A model generated the notes under the pieces. That model was given only the letters and a program-made list of their open reading frames with translations. It searched no databases and was not told the origin of the DNA. From an uncultured Geobacter sp. (GTDB lineage: Bacteria > Desulfobacterota > Desulfuromonadia > Geobacterales > Geobacteraceae), in assembly GCA_903925075.1 (NCBI GenBank), contig CAIYDQ010000345.1:1-32052 (forward strand): 32,052 nucleotides of DNA, written 5' to 3'. Shown here piece by piece: positions 8,166-16,366 of this stretch; positions within the stretch are counted from its first letter, which is position 1; the number at the start of each line of letters is the position of its first letter. A program made the position numbers and the translations under genes.

Positions 8166-8993
8166 ATGCCTGGAGACAGAGTAATAGCGCCGGAAGCAGG
8201 CGGTAGCAGCGCCATAAATCGAGATTTTTACGACCGGCTCTGGTCACGCACCAAGCTCGCTCGCCCCGAGCGTTTCAATACCTGGCCGCTGATCGCCAGC
8301 CTGCTGCCGACGGCCGACGCCCGGCTGGAAATAGGCCCGGGGCTGCGCCCCAGACTCCCCATTACCGGCACCCACTTCATCGACATCAGCGCGCCGGCGG
8401 TCGAACGTCTGAACGCCTGCGGCGGACTGGCCCGGCTGGGCGACCTGCCGGAGCTTCCCTTCGACGACCACAGCTTCGACCTGGTCTGCGCTTTCGACAT
8501 CCTGGAGCACGTCGAGGACGACCAGCTGGCCTTCCATGAGCTAAGCCGCGTGCTGAAGAAGAACGGCGTCCTGATCTTTTCCGTCCCGCTGCATTCCGTG
8601 CTCTGGAACAACTTCGACGACTTCGTCGGGCACGTGCGCCGCTACGAACCCTCGCATCTGTGCGCCACATTGCAAAAGCACAAGCTGCTGGTGAAGATGA
8701 GCGCTTTTTTCGGCATGCAGCCGGCCAGCGTGCGCCTCTTGAACTTGGGCGTCTGGTTTCTCACCCACCGACCCGGCAGCGCCCTCTTCTGGTACAACTG
8801 GGTGCTGCTGCCGCTTAGTCTGTTGTTCCAAAGGCGTCTGAAGTTCTTCAACGGCATGCTCGATACCGACCAGGCCGACGAGATCGTGCTGGTCTGCCGG
8901 CCGGGGCAAACCCGTTGCCAAACGGTGGCGCCTCTGGCCGGGAGCGCCGCAAAGGGGAGGGGAAGGGTCCCTGCCAAGAAAAAACGGCAGTGA
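8166..8993 (+). CDS. Class I SAM-dependent methyltransferase
   Basis: 275 aa. The SAM-binding motif I LEIGPG is near residue 54, and the acidic end of strand 2 is HFIDIS. LPFDDHSFDLVCAFDILEHV is the familiar Methyltransf_11 stretch. A hydrophobic segment (about residues 190-225) suggests membrane contact. I chose ATG 8166 because GAGGT lies about six bases upstream; an in-frame GTG at 8121 would add 15 residues without a better site. It follows the MFS gene by 93 bp and overlaps the next gene by four bases (GTGA). The acceptor is unknown; a lipid, sugar or quinone-like headgroup are all possible. Confidence 0.82.
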   Translation: MPGDRVIAPEAGGSSAINRDFYDRLWSRTKLARPERFNTWPLIASLLPTADARLEIGPGLRPRLPITGTHFIDISAPAVERLNACGGLARLGDLPELPFDDHSFDLVCAFDILEHVEDDQLAFHELSRVLKKNGVLIFSVPLHSVLWNNFDDFVGHVRRYEPSHLCATLQKHKLLVKMSAFFGMQPASVRLLNLGVWFLTHRPGSALFWYNWVLLPLSLLFQRRLKFFNGMLDTDQADEIVLVCRPGQTRCQTVAPLAGSAAKGRGRVPAKKKRQ

Positions 8994-9841
8994 ATAACCC
9001 CGAGCCAAGGACCAAGGCCGCGGCGCCCAACGCTTTGACCGTCGATCTGGAAGACTGGTATCACGGCTGCTGCTCCGCGGCTGCTCCGCCGGTCCCGGCG
9101 GAGCAAAGGCGCGTGCGCCGCAACACGGAGTCGATCCTCTCCCTTTTGGCCGACTGCCGGGTGCAGGCCACCTTCTTCGTGCTGGGCTCGGTCGCCGAGC
9201 AGGATCCCTTCCTGGTCCCCATGATCGCAGCCGCGGGACACGAGATCTCCTCCCACGGCTATTCCCACACCTTGGCGCCGCTGCTTGGACCGGAGAAATT
9301 CCGCGAGGAGCTGCGGCTAACCGCCGCCATCATCGCCGCGCAGTCCGGTTCGCCGCCGGCGGGCTTTCGCGCCCCCCAATGGTCGCTGGGGAGCGCCACC
9401 CCCTGGGCGATGGAGATCCTGCAGCAGGAGGGATGCCTGTACGACTCAAGCTACAACCCGCTCCCCTTCGTCGGCAACCGCCGCGGCCCTTGCGCCCCCT
9501 TCGCCATCGGCACCCGCGGCGGCTCGATCCTGGAAATACCCCCCATGGTCACCCCCTCACCGATCGGCAACCTCCCCACCGGGGGAGGCTGGGGCTTTAG
9601 ATGTTTCCCCCTGTCGCTGATCCGCCGCAGCATGCAGGCTTTGAACGACGCCGGCGCTCCGGCGGTGCTCTATCTGCACCCGCGGGAGATGGAGGCCTTC
9701 GGTCCCCGGCTGCCGCTGTCGCCGCTGCAGTCCTTTCTGAGCTACGGGCCGAGAAGCGACGCCGCGGGCCGGCTGCGGGAGCTCTTGAGCCGGTTCAGCT
9801 TTCAAACGATGAAGGAGCTTGCCCTATGGGCGTCTGCATAG
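8990..9841 (+). CDS. Polysaccharide deacetylase (NodB-type)
   Basis: 283 aa from a GTG at 8990 that overlaps the preceding stop codon (GTGA), indicating translational coupling. The NodB fold is shown by VDLEDWYH (Asp19, Asp22), the metal-binding HGYSH (His89, His93) and GFRAPQWS. The C-terminal LYLHPREM resembles the region after NodB in deacetylases of PEP-CTERM/exosortase-type EPS loci, but no exosortase is present here. The likely reaction is removal of an N-acetyl group from an amino sugar, perhaps on a glycolipid made by the neighbouring glycosyltransferase. No signal peptide was seen, so it may act on a cytoplasmic lipid-linked sugar. The frame is open upstream to 8915, inside the methyltransferase gene. 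Confidence 0.82.
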   Translation: MNNPEPRTKAAAPNALTVDLEDWYHGCCSAAAPPVPAEQRRVRRNTESILSLLADCRVQATFFVLGSVAEQDPFLVPMIAAAGHEISSHGYSHTLAPLLGPEKFREELRLTAAIIAAQSGSPPAGFRAPQWSLGSATPWAMEILQQEGCLYDSSYNPLPFVGNRRGPCAPFAIGTRGGSILEIPPMVTPSPIGNLPTGGGWGFRCFPLSLIRRSMQALNDAGAPAVLYLHPREMEAFGPRLPLSPLQSFLSYGPRSDAAGRLRELLSRFSFQTMKELALWASA

Positions 9842-10488
9842 TGATGCCGGCCTACAACGCCGAGCGCAGCATCGAGGCCGTAGCCCTGGAGGCCCTCTCC
9901 ACCGGTTTGCCGCTGCTGGTGGTCGACGACGGCTCCCTGGACGGCACGGCGCAGCGGGTCCGCCCCCTGCCGCTTGACCTGATCGGTTTCTCGCAAAACC
10001 GCGGCAAGGGGGCCGCCTTGCGAGCCGGCTTTCAGTGGGCGCTGGCCCGCGGCTACCGCGGCGTGGTCACCGTCGACGCCGACGGCCAGCATGAGGTCCG
10101 CGCCGCCCTGCGTCTTGCCGAGGCCGCCCGGGCCGGCGGGATGGACATCATGATCGCCTCGCGCTACGCACAGTTCGAGGAGATGGCCGGCCTGCGCGGC
10201 TGCTGGAACCGTTTCGGCGTCTGGTGCATGCGAAAGCGCACCGGTTTCGATATCTGCGACAGCCAGTCCGGTTTTCGCTACTACTCCTCGGCGCTGCTGC
10301 GCCGGGTGCCGCTGGAAAGCGACGGCTACGAAATGGAGATGGAGATCCTGCTGAAGGCGTGGCGCAGCGGATATGCGATAGGCTCGCTGCCGATCGCGGC
10401 CAAGGTGGCGGACGGCAGGTCCACCAGTCATTACCGTCCGATTCGCGACACCTGGAACATCTGCATGACCTTTCTGCGCTACATGTGA
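9826..10488 (+). CDS. Family 2 glycosyltransferase
   Basis: 220 aa. The GT-A fold is indicated by IVMPAYNAE at the N-terminus, VVDDGSLDG (Asp34, Asp35) and the DADGQH metal/nucleotide motif (Asp84, Asp86), similar to dolichyl-phosphate mannosyltransferase-like enzymes. There are no transmembrane helices at the C-terminus, unlike GT2 enzymes fused to membrane domains. The start ATG 9826 lies within the end of the deacetylase gene and has AAGGAG at 9811-9816. It closes the first sub-operon of the cluster. It probably transfers a sugar to a lipid carrier or to the cluster's lipid; donor and acceptor are unknown. Confidence 0.87.
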   Translation: MGVCIVMPAYNAERSIEAVALEALSTGLPLLVVDDGSLDGTAQRVRPLPLDLIGFSQNRGKGAALRAGFQWALARGYRGVVTVDADGQHEVRAALRLAEAARAGGMDIMIASRYAQFEEMAGLRGCWNRFGVWCMRKRTGFDICDSQSGFRYYSSALLRRVPLESDGYEMEMEILLKAWRSGYAIGSLPIAAKVADGRSTSHYRPIRDTWNICMTFLRYM

Positions 10489-10927
10489 GGCCGCTTTTCA
10501 ACATCTGCAAAGCGGTGGGGCGAAATAGGTGCTGAATGGTTGCGCTCTTTGCTAGTCTCTGCACCCTTGCTCATAGCCTCGCGCCACCTTCGCGGCTAGA
10601 CCCCCTTTCTCTGACACAACCTCCGCATAATCCCGCTTTGAGCGTCGACGAAAAACCTCTGATTCAGCGAGCTTTTTTGGGCTTTGCTACCTCGCTTTCG
10701 TTAAACCCCCGCCCTTTTTATTTAAATAATGTTGATTATGATTACATTATTAAGTACAATTAATTATATAATGCGGGAGTCGCTCCAATCCTGATCGGTC
10801 CAGTCATAGGCCTTTCCCTTTGACAGAGACCCATCTCGATGCGAGTCGCTATCCCATACCTGGCGCTTTCAACTCCTTCGTTGCTTCACGAGCGCCATAA
10901 CTTCAATGACAGTGGGGGGAATTCTTC
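10489..10927 (+). promoter_or_regulatory. Intergenic region with weak hairpin and A+T-rich promoter island
   Basis: 439 bp that split the cluster. Just after the glycosyltransferase stop, CCGCTTT (10491-10497) can pair with AAAGCGG (10509-10515), but no T-run follows, so it is at best a weak terminator. A sharply A+T-rich island at about 10720-10772, in otherwise GC-rich DNA, ends in TATAAT at 10767-10772. No good -35 box was found at 16-18 bp. It probably contains the promoter for the gene group beginning at 10928. No gene is supported in this stretch. Confidence 0.5.
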
Positions 10928-12310
10928 ATGCTGCATAGCCTTAAAAAGTACTCCCGGGACAAAATCATCTCCGCGCTGCTCTCGCTGGCGACCAATTCCT
11001 CCAACGAAAACCTGGCGCGCATGACCTACCTGATGGAACTCATCCCCAAGAAGCAGTACTACAAGGAGCGCATCCGCTGGATACGCGGCTTGATCCGGGA
11101 AGGACACCCCGGGATCGAGTTCCCGCGGCGCATCCTGCGCGACCTGCACCCGAACCAGCGCGACAAGTGGATCACCAACCTGCTGGTGAATCATCTGCTG
11201 GCCGGCACCAACAAGCGCAAAAGCTGGCAGGAGCGCGAGGGGTATTACCCCCCCTCCACGCTGGTGATCAGCCCGACCATGAAATGCAACCTCAACTGCT
11301 ACGGCTGCTACGCCGGCGACTACCAGAAATCCCTGGAACTCTCCCTGGAAGAGATCGATTCGGTGCTCATGCAGATGAAGGAGATGGGGGTTTATTTCGC
11401 CGTCATCTCGGGCGGGGAGCCGTTCTTCAAAAAGGACATCTTCGAGATATTCCGCAAGCATTCGGACATGGCGTTCCTGGTTTTCACCCATGGCGGCTTG
11501 ATCGACGAGCAGATGGTCGATCGCCTGATCGAGGTCGGCAACGTGATGCCCTCGTTTTCGCTGGAGGGGTATCGCGAGGAGACCGACGAGCGCCGCGGCG
11601 CCGGCCATTTCGACAAGGTGATGCGCGCCATGGACCTGTTGCGGGAGGCCGGCCTCTCTTTTTGCAGCTCCTTCACCCAGACCAGCCGCAACACCGGGAT
11701 CATAACCGACGAGCGCTTCGTCGACATGCTGGTGGCCAAGGGTTGCTTCGCCATGTGGCTTTTCAGCTACGTGCCGATCGGCAGAAATCCCGACGCTGCC
11801 TTGATGCCGACTCCGGAGCAGCGCGATTTCATGCGCCGCCGGACCATCGACTACCGCGCCGGCAAGCCCATGCTCTTCATCGACTTCTGGAACGACGGCC
11901 CCCTGATCAGCGGCTGCATCGCCGGCGGGCGCAAATACTTCCACGTCAACGCCAACGGCGACATCGAGCCCTGCGTCTTCTGCCATTTCGCCGTCGACAA
12001 CATCCGCCGCACCACGCTCAAGGAGGCGCTGCGCTCGCCCCTCTTCGCCCGCATCAGGGAGAAGCAGGGGGAGCACGACAACCTGCTGCGCCCCTGCATG
12101 CTGATCGATCACCCCGAGGTGGGGCGGGAGCTGTTCGGCTCGCCGGGGGCCTATGCGACCCACGAGGGAGCGGCGGCCATTTTCACCACGCTCTCCACGG
12201 CCATGGACGGCTATGCCGCCGACTACGCCCAACTGGCGGACCCGGCCTGGGAGCGGGAGTTCGTCGGTCCGCCGCTCCCCGAGCGGCTCTCGGCCAACGT
12301 GCGGGCGTGA
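10928..12310 (+). CDS. Radical SAM protein with C-terminal Cys-containing extension
   Basis: 460 aa. The radical SAM cluster motif is CNLNCYGC (Cys120, Cys124, Cys127), followed by VISGGEPFF, the usual GGEP motif that contacts SAM. The C-terminal part has GCIAGG, NANGDIEPCVFCHF and a later Cys, arranged like the SPASM/twitch region that binds auxiliary Fe-S clusters. Residues 1-110 are a helical N-terminal extension with no match I recognise. The ribosome binding site is GGGGGA about eight bases before ATG. It heads the second gene group and is followed by an acyltransferase and ACP. The reaction is unknown; modification of a lipid or headgroup is inferred from context only. Confidence 0.85.
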   Translation: MLHSLKKYSRDKIISALLSLATNSSNENLARMTYLMELIPKKQYYKERIRWIRGLIREGHPGIEFPRRILRDLHPNQRDKWITNLLVNHLLAGTNKRKSWQEREGYYPPSTLVISPTMKCNLNCYGCYAGDYQKSLELSLEEIDSVLMQMKEMGVYFAVISGGEPFFKKDIFEIFRKHSDMAFLVFTHGGLIDEQMVDRLIEVGNVMPSFSLEGYREETDERRGAGHFDKVMRAMDLLREAGLSFCSSFTQTSRNTGIITDERFVDMLVAKGCFAMWLFSYVPIGRNPDAALMPTPEQRDFMRRRTIDYRAGKPMLFIDFWNDGPLISGCIAGGRKYFHVNANGDIEPCVFCHFAVDNIRRTTLKEALRSPLFARIREKQGEHDNLLRPCMLIDHPEVGRELFGSPGAYATHEGAAAIFTTLSTAMDGYAADYAQLADPAWEREFVGPPLPERLSANVRA

Positions 12311-12351
12311 ACGCGGCCCGGGCTTGAACAACTTGCGCGGGGGTTGGTCTC

Positions 12352-13233
12352 TTGGCACTCTACAGCAACGCGAACCTGTTCTTGATCAAAATGCTGACCA
12401 TCATGGTGCCGCGCATCCTTTTTTCCCCCTTCGCCTTTATCTGGGGAGGACTTTTCTACCTGGTCCTGCCACGCCTGCGCCGGGACCTGAGGAAAAACCT
12501 GCGCGTCGTGACCGGCGGCGGAGAGGTGGAGCGTCTGGTGTTCGCCACCTTCTACAAGTTCGCCCTCAACTGGTGCGACGTAATGCTGATGATGCGTCTG
12601 AGCGGGCCGCGCCTGCTCGATCTGATCGGCCGCCGGACCGGCGAGAAGCCTCTTGACGATGCCCTGGCCGCAGGCTGCGGCGCCATCTTGATCTCCATCC
12701 ACCTGGGGAATTGGGAACTGGGGGGGCTGGGGCTGGCCCAAAAGGGCTACCCGATGAACATCCTCACCTTCCGCGAGCCCGACGCCAAGGTGAACCGGCA
12801 GCGCGAAGCCATCAGGCGGCGAAGCGGGGTCAATTTCATCTACGTCGATCGCGAGGCCAGTTCCTCCTTGGCCATGGTCGAGGCGGTGAACGCGCTGAAC
12901 CGAAACGAAGTGCTGGCCATCCTCGGAGACCGGGACGGCTCCTCCCACGCCCTGGCGCTCGAATTTTTCGGCCGCCCGACCGCCATTCCGGTGGGCGCCG
13001 CCTATCTGGCCATGGCCAGCGGCGCGCCGGTGATCCCGGTATTCGTGCCGCTGGAGGGAAGACGCTACGCCGCCGTCATGGAGGAACCGATCTTTTTCAG
13101 GGCCGAGCGGGATCAACGAGAGAGGGCGATACGCGAGGGGACCCAAGCTATCCTGCGGGTCTTCGAGCGCTACATCAGAGCCTATCCGGACCAGTGGTAC
13201 AACTTCTTCGACTACTGGGGACAAGAAAAATAA
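12352..13233 (+). CDS. LpxL/HtrB-type lysophospholipid acyltransferase
   Basis: 293 aa beginning with TTG at 12352, the only in-frame start that fits. An N-terminal hydrophobic segment (about residues 10-40) would anchor it in the inner membrane. The catalytic signature is HLGNWE (His117-x4-Glu122), as in lipid A late acyltransferases, followed by GDRDGSS and the PVIPVFVP strand. LpxL enzymes transfer acyl chains from acyl-ACP to a lipid acceptor; the ACP gene 21 bp downstream is its natural donor partner. Since full-length lipid A genes are absent here, the acceptor may be a special lipid of this cluster. Confidence 0.87.
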   Translation: MALYSNANLFLIKMLTIMVPRILFSPFAFIWGGLFYLVLPRLRRDLRKNLRVVTGGGEVERLVFATFYKFALNWCDVMLMMRLSGPRLLDLIGRRTGEKPLDDALAAGCGAILISIHLGNWELGGLGLAQKGYPMNILTFREPDAKVNRQREAIRRRSGVNFIYVDREASSSLAMVEAVNALNRNEVLAILGDRDGSSHALALEFFGRPTAIPVGAAYLAMASGAPVIPVFVPLEGRRYAAVMEEPIFFRAERDQRERAIREGTQAILRVFERYIRAYPDQWYNFFDYWGQEK

Positions 13234-13254
13234 CCGTAAGCAAAGGAGCGGCGG

Positions 13255-13512
13255 ATGACGGACGAACTGATAGCCGAGGTAAAGCGACTGATCATCGAGA
13301 GCCTGCGCATCGAGGGGATGTCGAGCGACGAGATCGAGACCGACGCGCCGCTTTTCGGAGAAGGCCTGGGGCTCGACTCCATCGACGCCCTGCAACTGGT
13401 CGTGGGGATGGAGAACGCCTTCGGCGTGGTGGTCCCCGACGCCGCCGTGGGCGCCAAGGTGTTCCGCTCGGTGCGGACCATGGCGGACTACATCGCGCAG
13501 CATGCGGCATGA
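13255..13512 (+). CDS. Acyl carrier protein
   Basis: 85 aa of typical ACP size and acidity. The phosphopantetheine site is Ser42 in GLGLDSIDALQL. It would carry the growing or finished acyl chain as a thioester between the ketosynthase, reductase, dehydratase, thioesterase and acyltransferases of this cluster. AGGAG precedes the ATG. Its stop overlaps the next start (ATGA), so it is translationally coupled to the B12-radical SAM gene. That coupling suggests the radical SAM enzyme may act on ACP-bound chains, which is inference. A second carrier domain sits in the ligase fusion at 4332. Confidence 0.93.
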   Translation: MTDELIAEVKRLIIESLRIEGMSSDEIETDAPLFGEGLGLDSIDALQLVVGMENAFGVVVPDAAVGAKVFRSVRTMADYIAQHAA

Positions 13513-14786
13513 AACTGCTGCTCGTTTCGCCGGGCTGGCCCAAGGGGCGGCTGTGGGGGGAGCTGGGATTCAAGTTCCCTTCCTTGTCGCTGGCCGCCCT
13601 TGCCGCCGTCACCCCGCACGATTGGGAGCTGGAGCTGGCCGACGAGAACCTGGCGCCGCTCGACCTCGCCGCCCGCGCCGATCTGGTGGCCATCACCGCC
13701 ATGACCCCTCAAGCGCCCCGCGCCTATCGGATAGCCGCCGACTTTAAGGCCCGCGGCGTCCCGGTGGTGATGGGGGGCTTTCACGCCAGCAACCTCCCCC
13801 GGGAGGCGCTCTCCCGGGTGGATGCCGTGGTGATAGGGGAGGGGGACCGGGTCTGGCCCCGGCTGCTGGCCGATTTCCGGCAGGGAAAGCTGCAGCGAAG
13901 CTATCGTTCCTCCGCCCTGCTCGACATGGCCGATATCCCCCGAGCCCGCCGCGACATCTTCGTCGGCAAAGGCTACCTGCTTAACAACACCGTCCAGACC
14001 AGCCGCGGTTGCCCGTACGATTGCGAGTTTTGTTCAGTCACCGCCTTTTTCGGCAGGAGCTATCGGGAAAGGCCGCTGGACCTGGTGCTGGGCGAGTTGG
14101 AGCAGCTGCGCCGAAGCGGCAGCTTCCTGTTTTTCGTGGACGACAACCTGGTGGCCAACAGGAGCTACGCCTTGGCGCTCTTTCGGGGCATGCGCGGCAT
14201 GGGGCTCAAGTGGCTCTCGCACGCGCCCATCGATTTCGGCCTGGACTTCGAGCTCTTGCGCGCGGCGGGAGAGGCGGGCTGCGTCGGCATGTTCGTCGGT
14301 TTCGAGTCCCTGAACCAGCAAACCCTGGCCGCCATCGGTAAAAAGACCAACCGGGCGGAAGGCTATCTGGCGCAGGCCCGGGCCTTTCGGCAGCACGGCA
14401 TCGGCATACTCGGCTCCTTCGTGCTCGGCTGCGATGGCGACACCCCCGCCTCCTTCGAGTCCGTGCTCCGTTTTTGCGAACAAGCCCGCTTGGAGGCGGC
14501 CATCTTCCCCATTCTCACCCCTTATCCCGGCACCAAAGTCCGCGAGCGGCTGGAGCGGGAGCAAAGGATCACCAGCAACGATTGGCAAGACTACGACATG
14601 GGGCATGTGACCTTCGCGCCGCGCGGCATGACGGCGAAAGAGTTGCAGGCAGGGCACCAATGGCTGAACGAATCCTTCTACTCCTTTTCGTCCATGTACC
14701 GGCGCATCTTCAAGCTGCACCGCTCCTTGCAGGTCTTCGGACCGATGAACCTCGGTTTCAGGAGGGCGATCCGTAGGATGCGGTGA
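13509..14786 (+). CDS. Cobalamin-binding-domain radical SAM enzyme (first)
   Basis: 425 aa starting at the ATG that overlaps the ACP stop. Residues 1 to about 140 form a B12-binding-like Rossmann domain (LLLVSPGWPKG; VVMGGFHASNLP; IGEGD). The radical SAM motif is CPYDCEFC (Cys168, Cys172, Cys175) in RGCPYDCEFCSVTAFFG, followed by FFVDDNL and FVGFESLN. Relatives catalyse methylation of unactivated carbons, ring formation or other chemistry on lipids, bacteriochlorophyll and hopanoids. The classic DxHxxG cobalamin ligand motif is not present in the N-terminal domain, so cobalamin may be bound base-off or not at all. Its last codons and stop lie inside repeat element A (14772-14911). Confidence 0.87.
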   Translation: MKLLLVSPGWPKGRLWGELGFKFPSLSLAALAAVTPHDWELELADENLAPLDLAARADLVAITAMTPQAPRAYRIAADFKARGVPVVMGGFHASNLPREALSRVDAVVIGEGDRVWPRLLADFRQGKLQRSYRSSALLDMADIPRARRDIFVGKGYLLNNTVQTSRGCPYDCEFCSVTAFFGRSYRERPLDLVLGELEQLRRSGSFLFFVDDNLVANRSYALALFRGMRGMGLKWLSHAPIDFGLDFELLRAAGEAGCVGMFVGFESLNQQTLAAIGKKTNRAEGYLAQARAFRQHGIGILGSFVLGCDGDTPASFESVLRFCEQARLEAAIFPILTPYPGTKVRERLEREQRITSNDWQDYDMGHVTFAPRGMTAKELQAGHQWLNESFYSFSSMYRRIFKLHRSLQVFGPMNLGFRRAIRRMR

Positions 14787-14911
14787 AAAACGTGAACCGC
14801 ATCATGCACCGATGCGGTTCGATCCTCACTGCGTCATATTCAAGCCGATGCGGTTCGTGCCTTACGCGTCATTCCCAAACCGATGCGGTTCGTGCCTCAC
14901 CGCATCCTACG
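14772..14911. repeat. Repeat element A: 15-bp inverted ends enclosing three direct repeats
   Basis: CGTAGGATGCGGTGA at 14772-14786 is matched exactly by its reverse complement at 14897-14911. Between them CCGATGCGGTTC recurs at 14809, 14845 and 14880 (spacing 36 and 35 bp), each followed by related sequence. GATGCGGT (14777-14784) can also pair with ACCGCATC (14796-14803). The left end contributes the last four codons and the TGA stop of the radical SAM gene. It looks like a small palindromic repetitive element; no ORF lies within it. Confidence 0.75.
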
Positions 14912-14997
14912 CCTCGCATGTACCGGCAGCAGCGGCATTCCTGCCGCCACCTCAGCGCCTCTGGTGGCGAATTATTCGACTTTTGGGGGAAAGCGCC

Positions 14998-15939
14998 ATG
15001 AACTGCTTCATGTTTCCCGGACAGCCGCTGGCACGCTGCGCTTCCCTCCCGGACGACGCCGATTTCGCGCAGATTGCGCAGCTGGTCCAAAAGCTGGCGC
15101 GCTTCGACCTGCAAAACCTCGCCTGGCTGAGCGCGGAAGAGGGAACTGGGGAAGGGAATGGGGAGGGGACTGAGGAGGGGACTGAGGAGGGGACTGAGGA
15201 GGGGACTGAGGAGGGGACTGAGGAGGGGACTGAGGAGGGGACTGAGAACTTGGGCCTGCAGCTTTACGGCGTGGCCCTGAGCCTTTACCGGTTGCGCCGG
15301 CTGCGCCTCGACGGGGTGCAGCCGGATCTGGTGGCCGAACACAGCATGGGAATCTACCCGGCCCTGGTCGCCTGCGGCTCCCTCTCCGAGCCCGACGCCA
15401 TCGAGATCACCTGGCGGATCGGCGCCGCGCTGGCCCGCATGGCAAAAACGCAACAGTACGCGCTGGGGTGCGTGCTCGGCCTGAGAGCGGAACAGGTGCA
15501 GATCATCGCCGACCACAACCGGTTGCATGTTGCCAACCACAATACCTCGCGTCACTTTCTCCTTTCCGGAACCTCCGCCGATATGGCCGCAGCCGTGCTG
15601 GAAGCCGTTGATGCCGGCGCCTTCACGGCCCGCTTCTTCCATTACGACGCCCCGCTGCACACCCCGCCGATCGAGCGCCTGGAGGGGGAAATAGTCGGGA
15701 TCCTTGCCGACTACCGCTTCGCCGAGCCTCTTTGTCCCCTGATCAACCATCTGGACCAGGGGAGCCTGCGCGCCCGGGAGATCCCCAAGTTCCTGCTGCG
15801 CGAACTGAGCCGGCCGGTGTATTGGGAGAAAACCTACCGAGCGCTGCGCGCCGCTGGCGCCGACAGGTTTTTCGAGGTGGGCGCCGGCGATGCGCTGAAA
15901 AAATACAACCGCTGGATAGAGGGCGAAATTGAAAAGTGA
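14998..15939 (+). CDS. FabD-like malonyl/acyl-ACP transacylase with internal tandem repeat
   Basis: 313 aa from ATG 14998 with GGGGGAAAG upstream. The upstream open frame lies in the repeat element and is not used. FMFPGQ at the N-terminus matches the FVFPGQ start of FabD. The nucleophile motif is AEHSMGIYPAL (Ser116; GHSLGE in FabD), and the catalytic His is His221 in YDAPLHTPP. It should load malonyl (or another acyl) groups from CoA to ACP. Residues 48-84 are a Gly-Thr-Glu-Glu repeat encoded by a 12-nt minisatellite; other FabD proteins have only a short loop there. Gly before the nucleophile His-Ser is replaced by Glu, so acyl specificity may be altered. Confidence 0.82.
   Translation: MNCFMFPGQPLARCASLPDDADFAQIAQLVQKLARFDLQNLAWLSAEEGTGEGNGEGTEEGTEEGTEEGTEEGTEEGTEEGTENLGLQLYGVALSLYRLRRLRLDGVQPDLVAEHSMGIYPALVACGSLSEPDAIEITWRIGAALARMAKTQQYALGCVLGLRAEQVQIIADHNRLHVANHNTSRHFLLSGTSADMAAAVLEAVDAGAFTARFFHYDAPLHTPPIERLEGEIVGILADYRFAEPLCPLINHLDQGSLRAREIPKFLLRELSRPVYWEKTYRALRAAGADRFFEVGAGDALKKYNRWIEGEIEK
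15141..15248 (+). repeat. 12-nt tandem repeat (minisatellite) inside the fabD-like gene
   Basis: Six perfect copies of GGGGACTGAGGA run from 15165 to 15236, followed by an imperfect copy to 15248. Two degenerate copies precede them at 15141-15164, making about nine units. Each unit is in frame and encodes Gly-Thr-Glu-Glu, so gain or loss of units would lengthen or shorten the loop by four residues without a frameshift. Confidence 0.93.
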
Positions 15940-16366
15940 CGCCGCCGCGCGCTACCACGAGACCCGGATCAGGGTCCGCTTCAACGAGGTCGATGCCTAT
16001 CGGATCGCCTGGCACGGCCACTACGTGGCCTGGATGGAGGAGGCGCGCAACGACCTGGCCGGCCGCTTCGGAGTCGACGCCGCCCAGATCGCGGCCGCCG
16101 GTTTCCGGGCGCCGGTGGTGGCGCTGGAGCTGAAATACCTGCGACCGGCCCGCTTCGGCGAGGAGCTTTTGCTGCGCACCGCCCCGGTGCGCAGGCAGAC
16201 CGCCACGCTGGAGTTCGTCTGCCGGATCGTCGGGGAGAACGGCAGGCTTTCCGCCAGCGGGCGCACCGTGCATGCCCTGACCGACGGCGAGGGGATCTTG
16301 CTCTACACCCTGCCGCAGCCAATCGCGCAGCGGCTGGCCCGGCTCTACGAATTTCTGGGGGTCTGA
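15929..16366 (+). CDS. Hotdog-fold acyl thioesterase (4-hydroxybenzoyl-CoA thioesterase/YbgC type)
   Basis: 145 aa. The signature RVRFNEVDAYRIAWHGHY corresponds to the RVRY-ETDAMG-V-HGNY block of the YbgC/4HBT group; Asp22 is the likely catalytic acid, with His29/His31 nearby. The start is TTG 15929, overlapping the end of the fabD-like gene, with GAGGG just upstream; no in-frame ATG fits. It would release free acid from acyl-ACP or acyl-CoA. Aryl-polyene clusters also carry a thioesterase of this sort, and the freed acid could feed the ligase fusion at 4332. It couples by TGATG to the next gene. Confidence 0.87.
   Translation: MKSDAAARYHETRIRVRFNEVDAYRIAWHGHYVAWMEEARNDLAGRFGVDAAQIAAAGFRAPVVALELKYLRPARFGEELLLRTAPVRRQTATLEFVCRIVGENGRLSASGRTVHALTDGEGILLYTLPQPIAQRLARLYEFLGV

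Noticed and set aside
10536-10763. 75-aa plus-strand frame after the glycosyltransferase
   Set aside because: No ribosome binding site, and its end runs into the A+T-rich promoter island; composition is not gene-like.
12711-13508. Long upstream extension of the first B12-radical SAM frame
   Set aside because: It overlaps the acyltransferase and ACP genes, is Arg/Gly-rich, and the ATG at 13509 has a normal B12-domain N-terminus and ATGA coupling.
14809-14891. Possible CRISPR array in the three 12-bp repeats
   Set aside because: Repeats are too short, with related rather than unique spacers, and no cas genes are nearby; the inverted ends point to a palindromic element.
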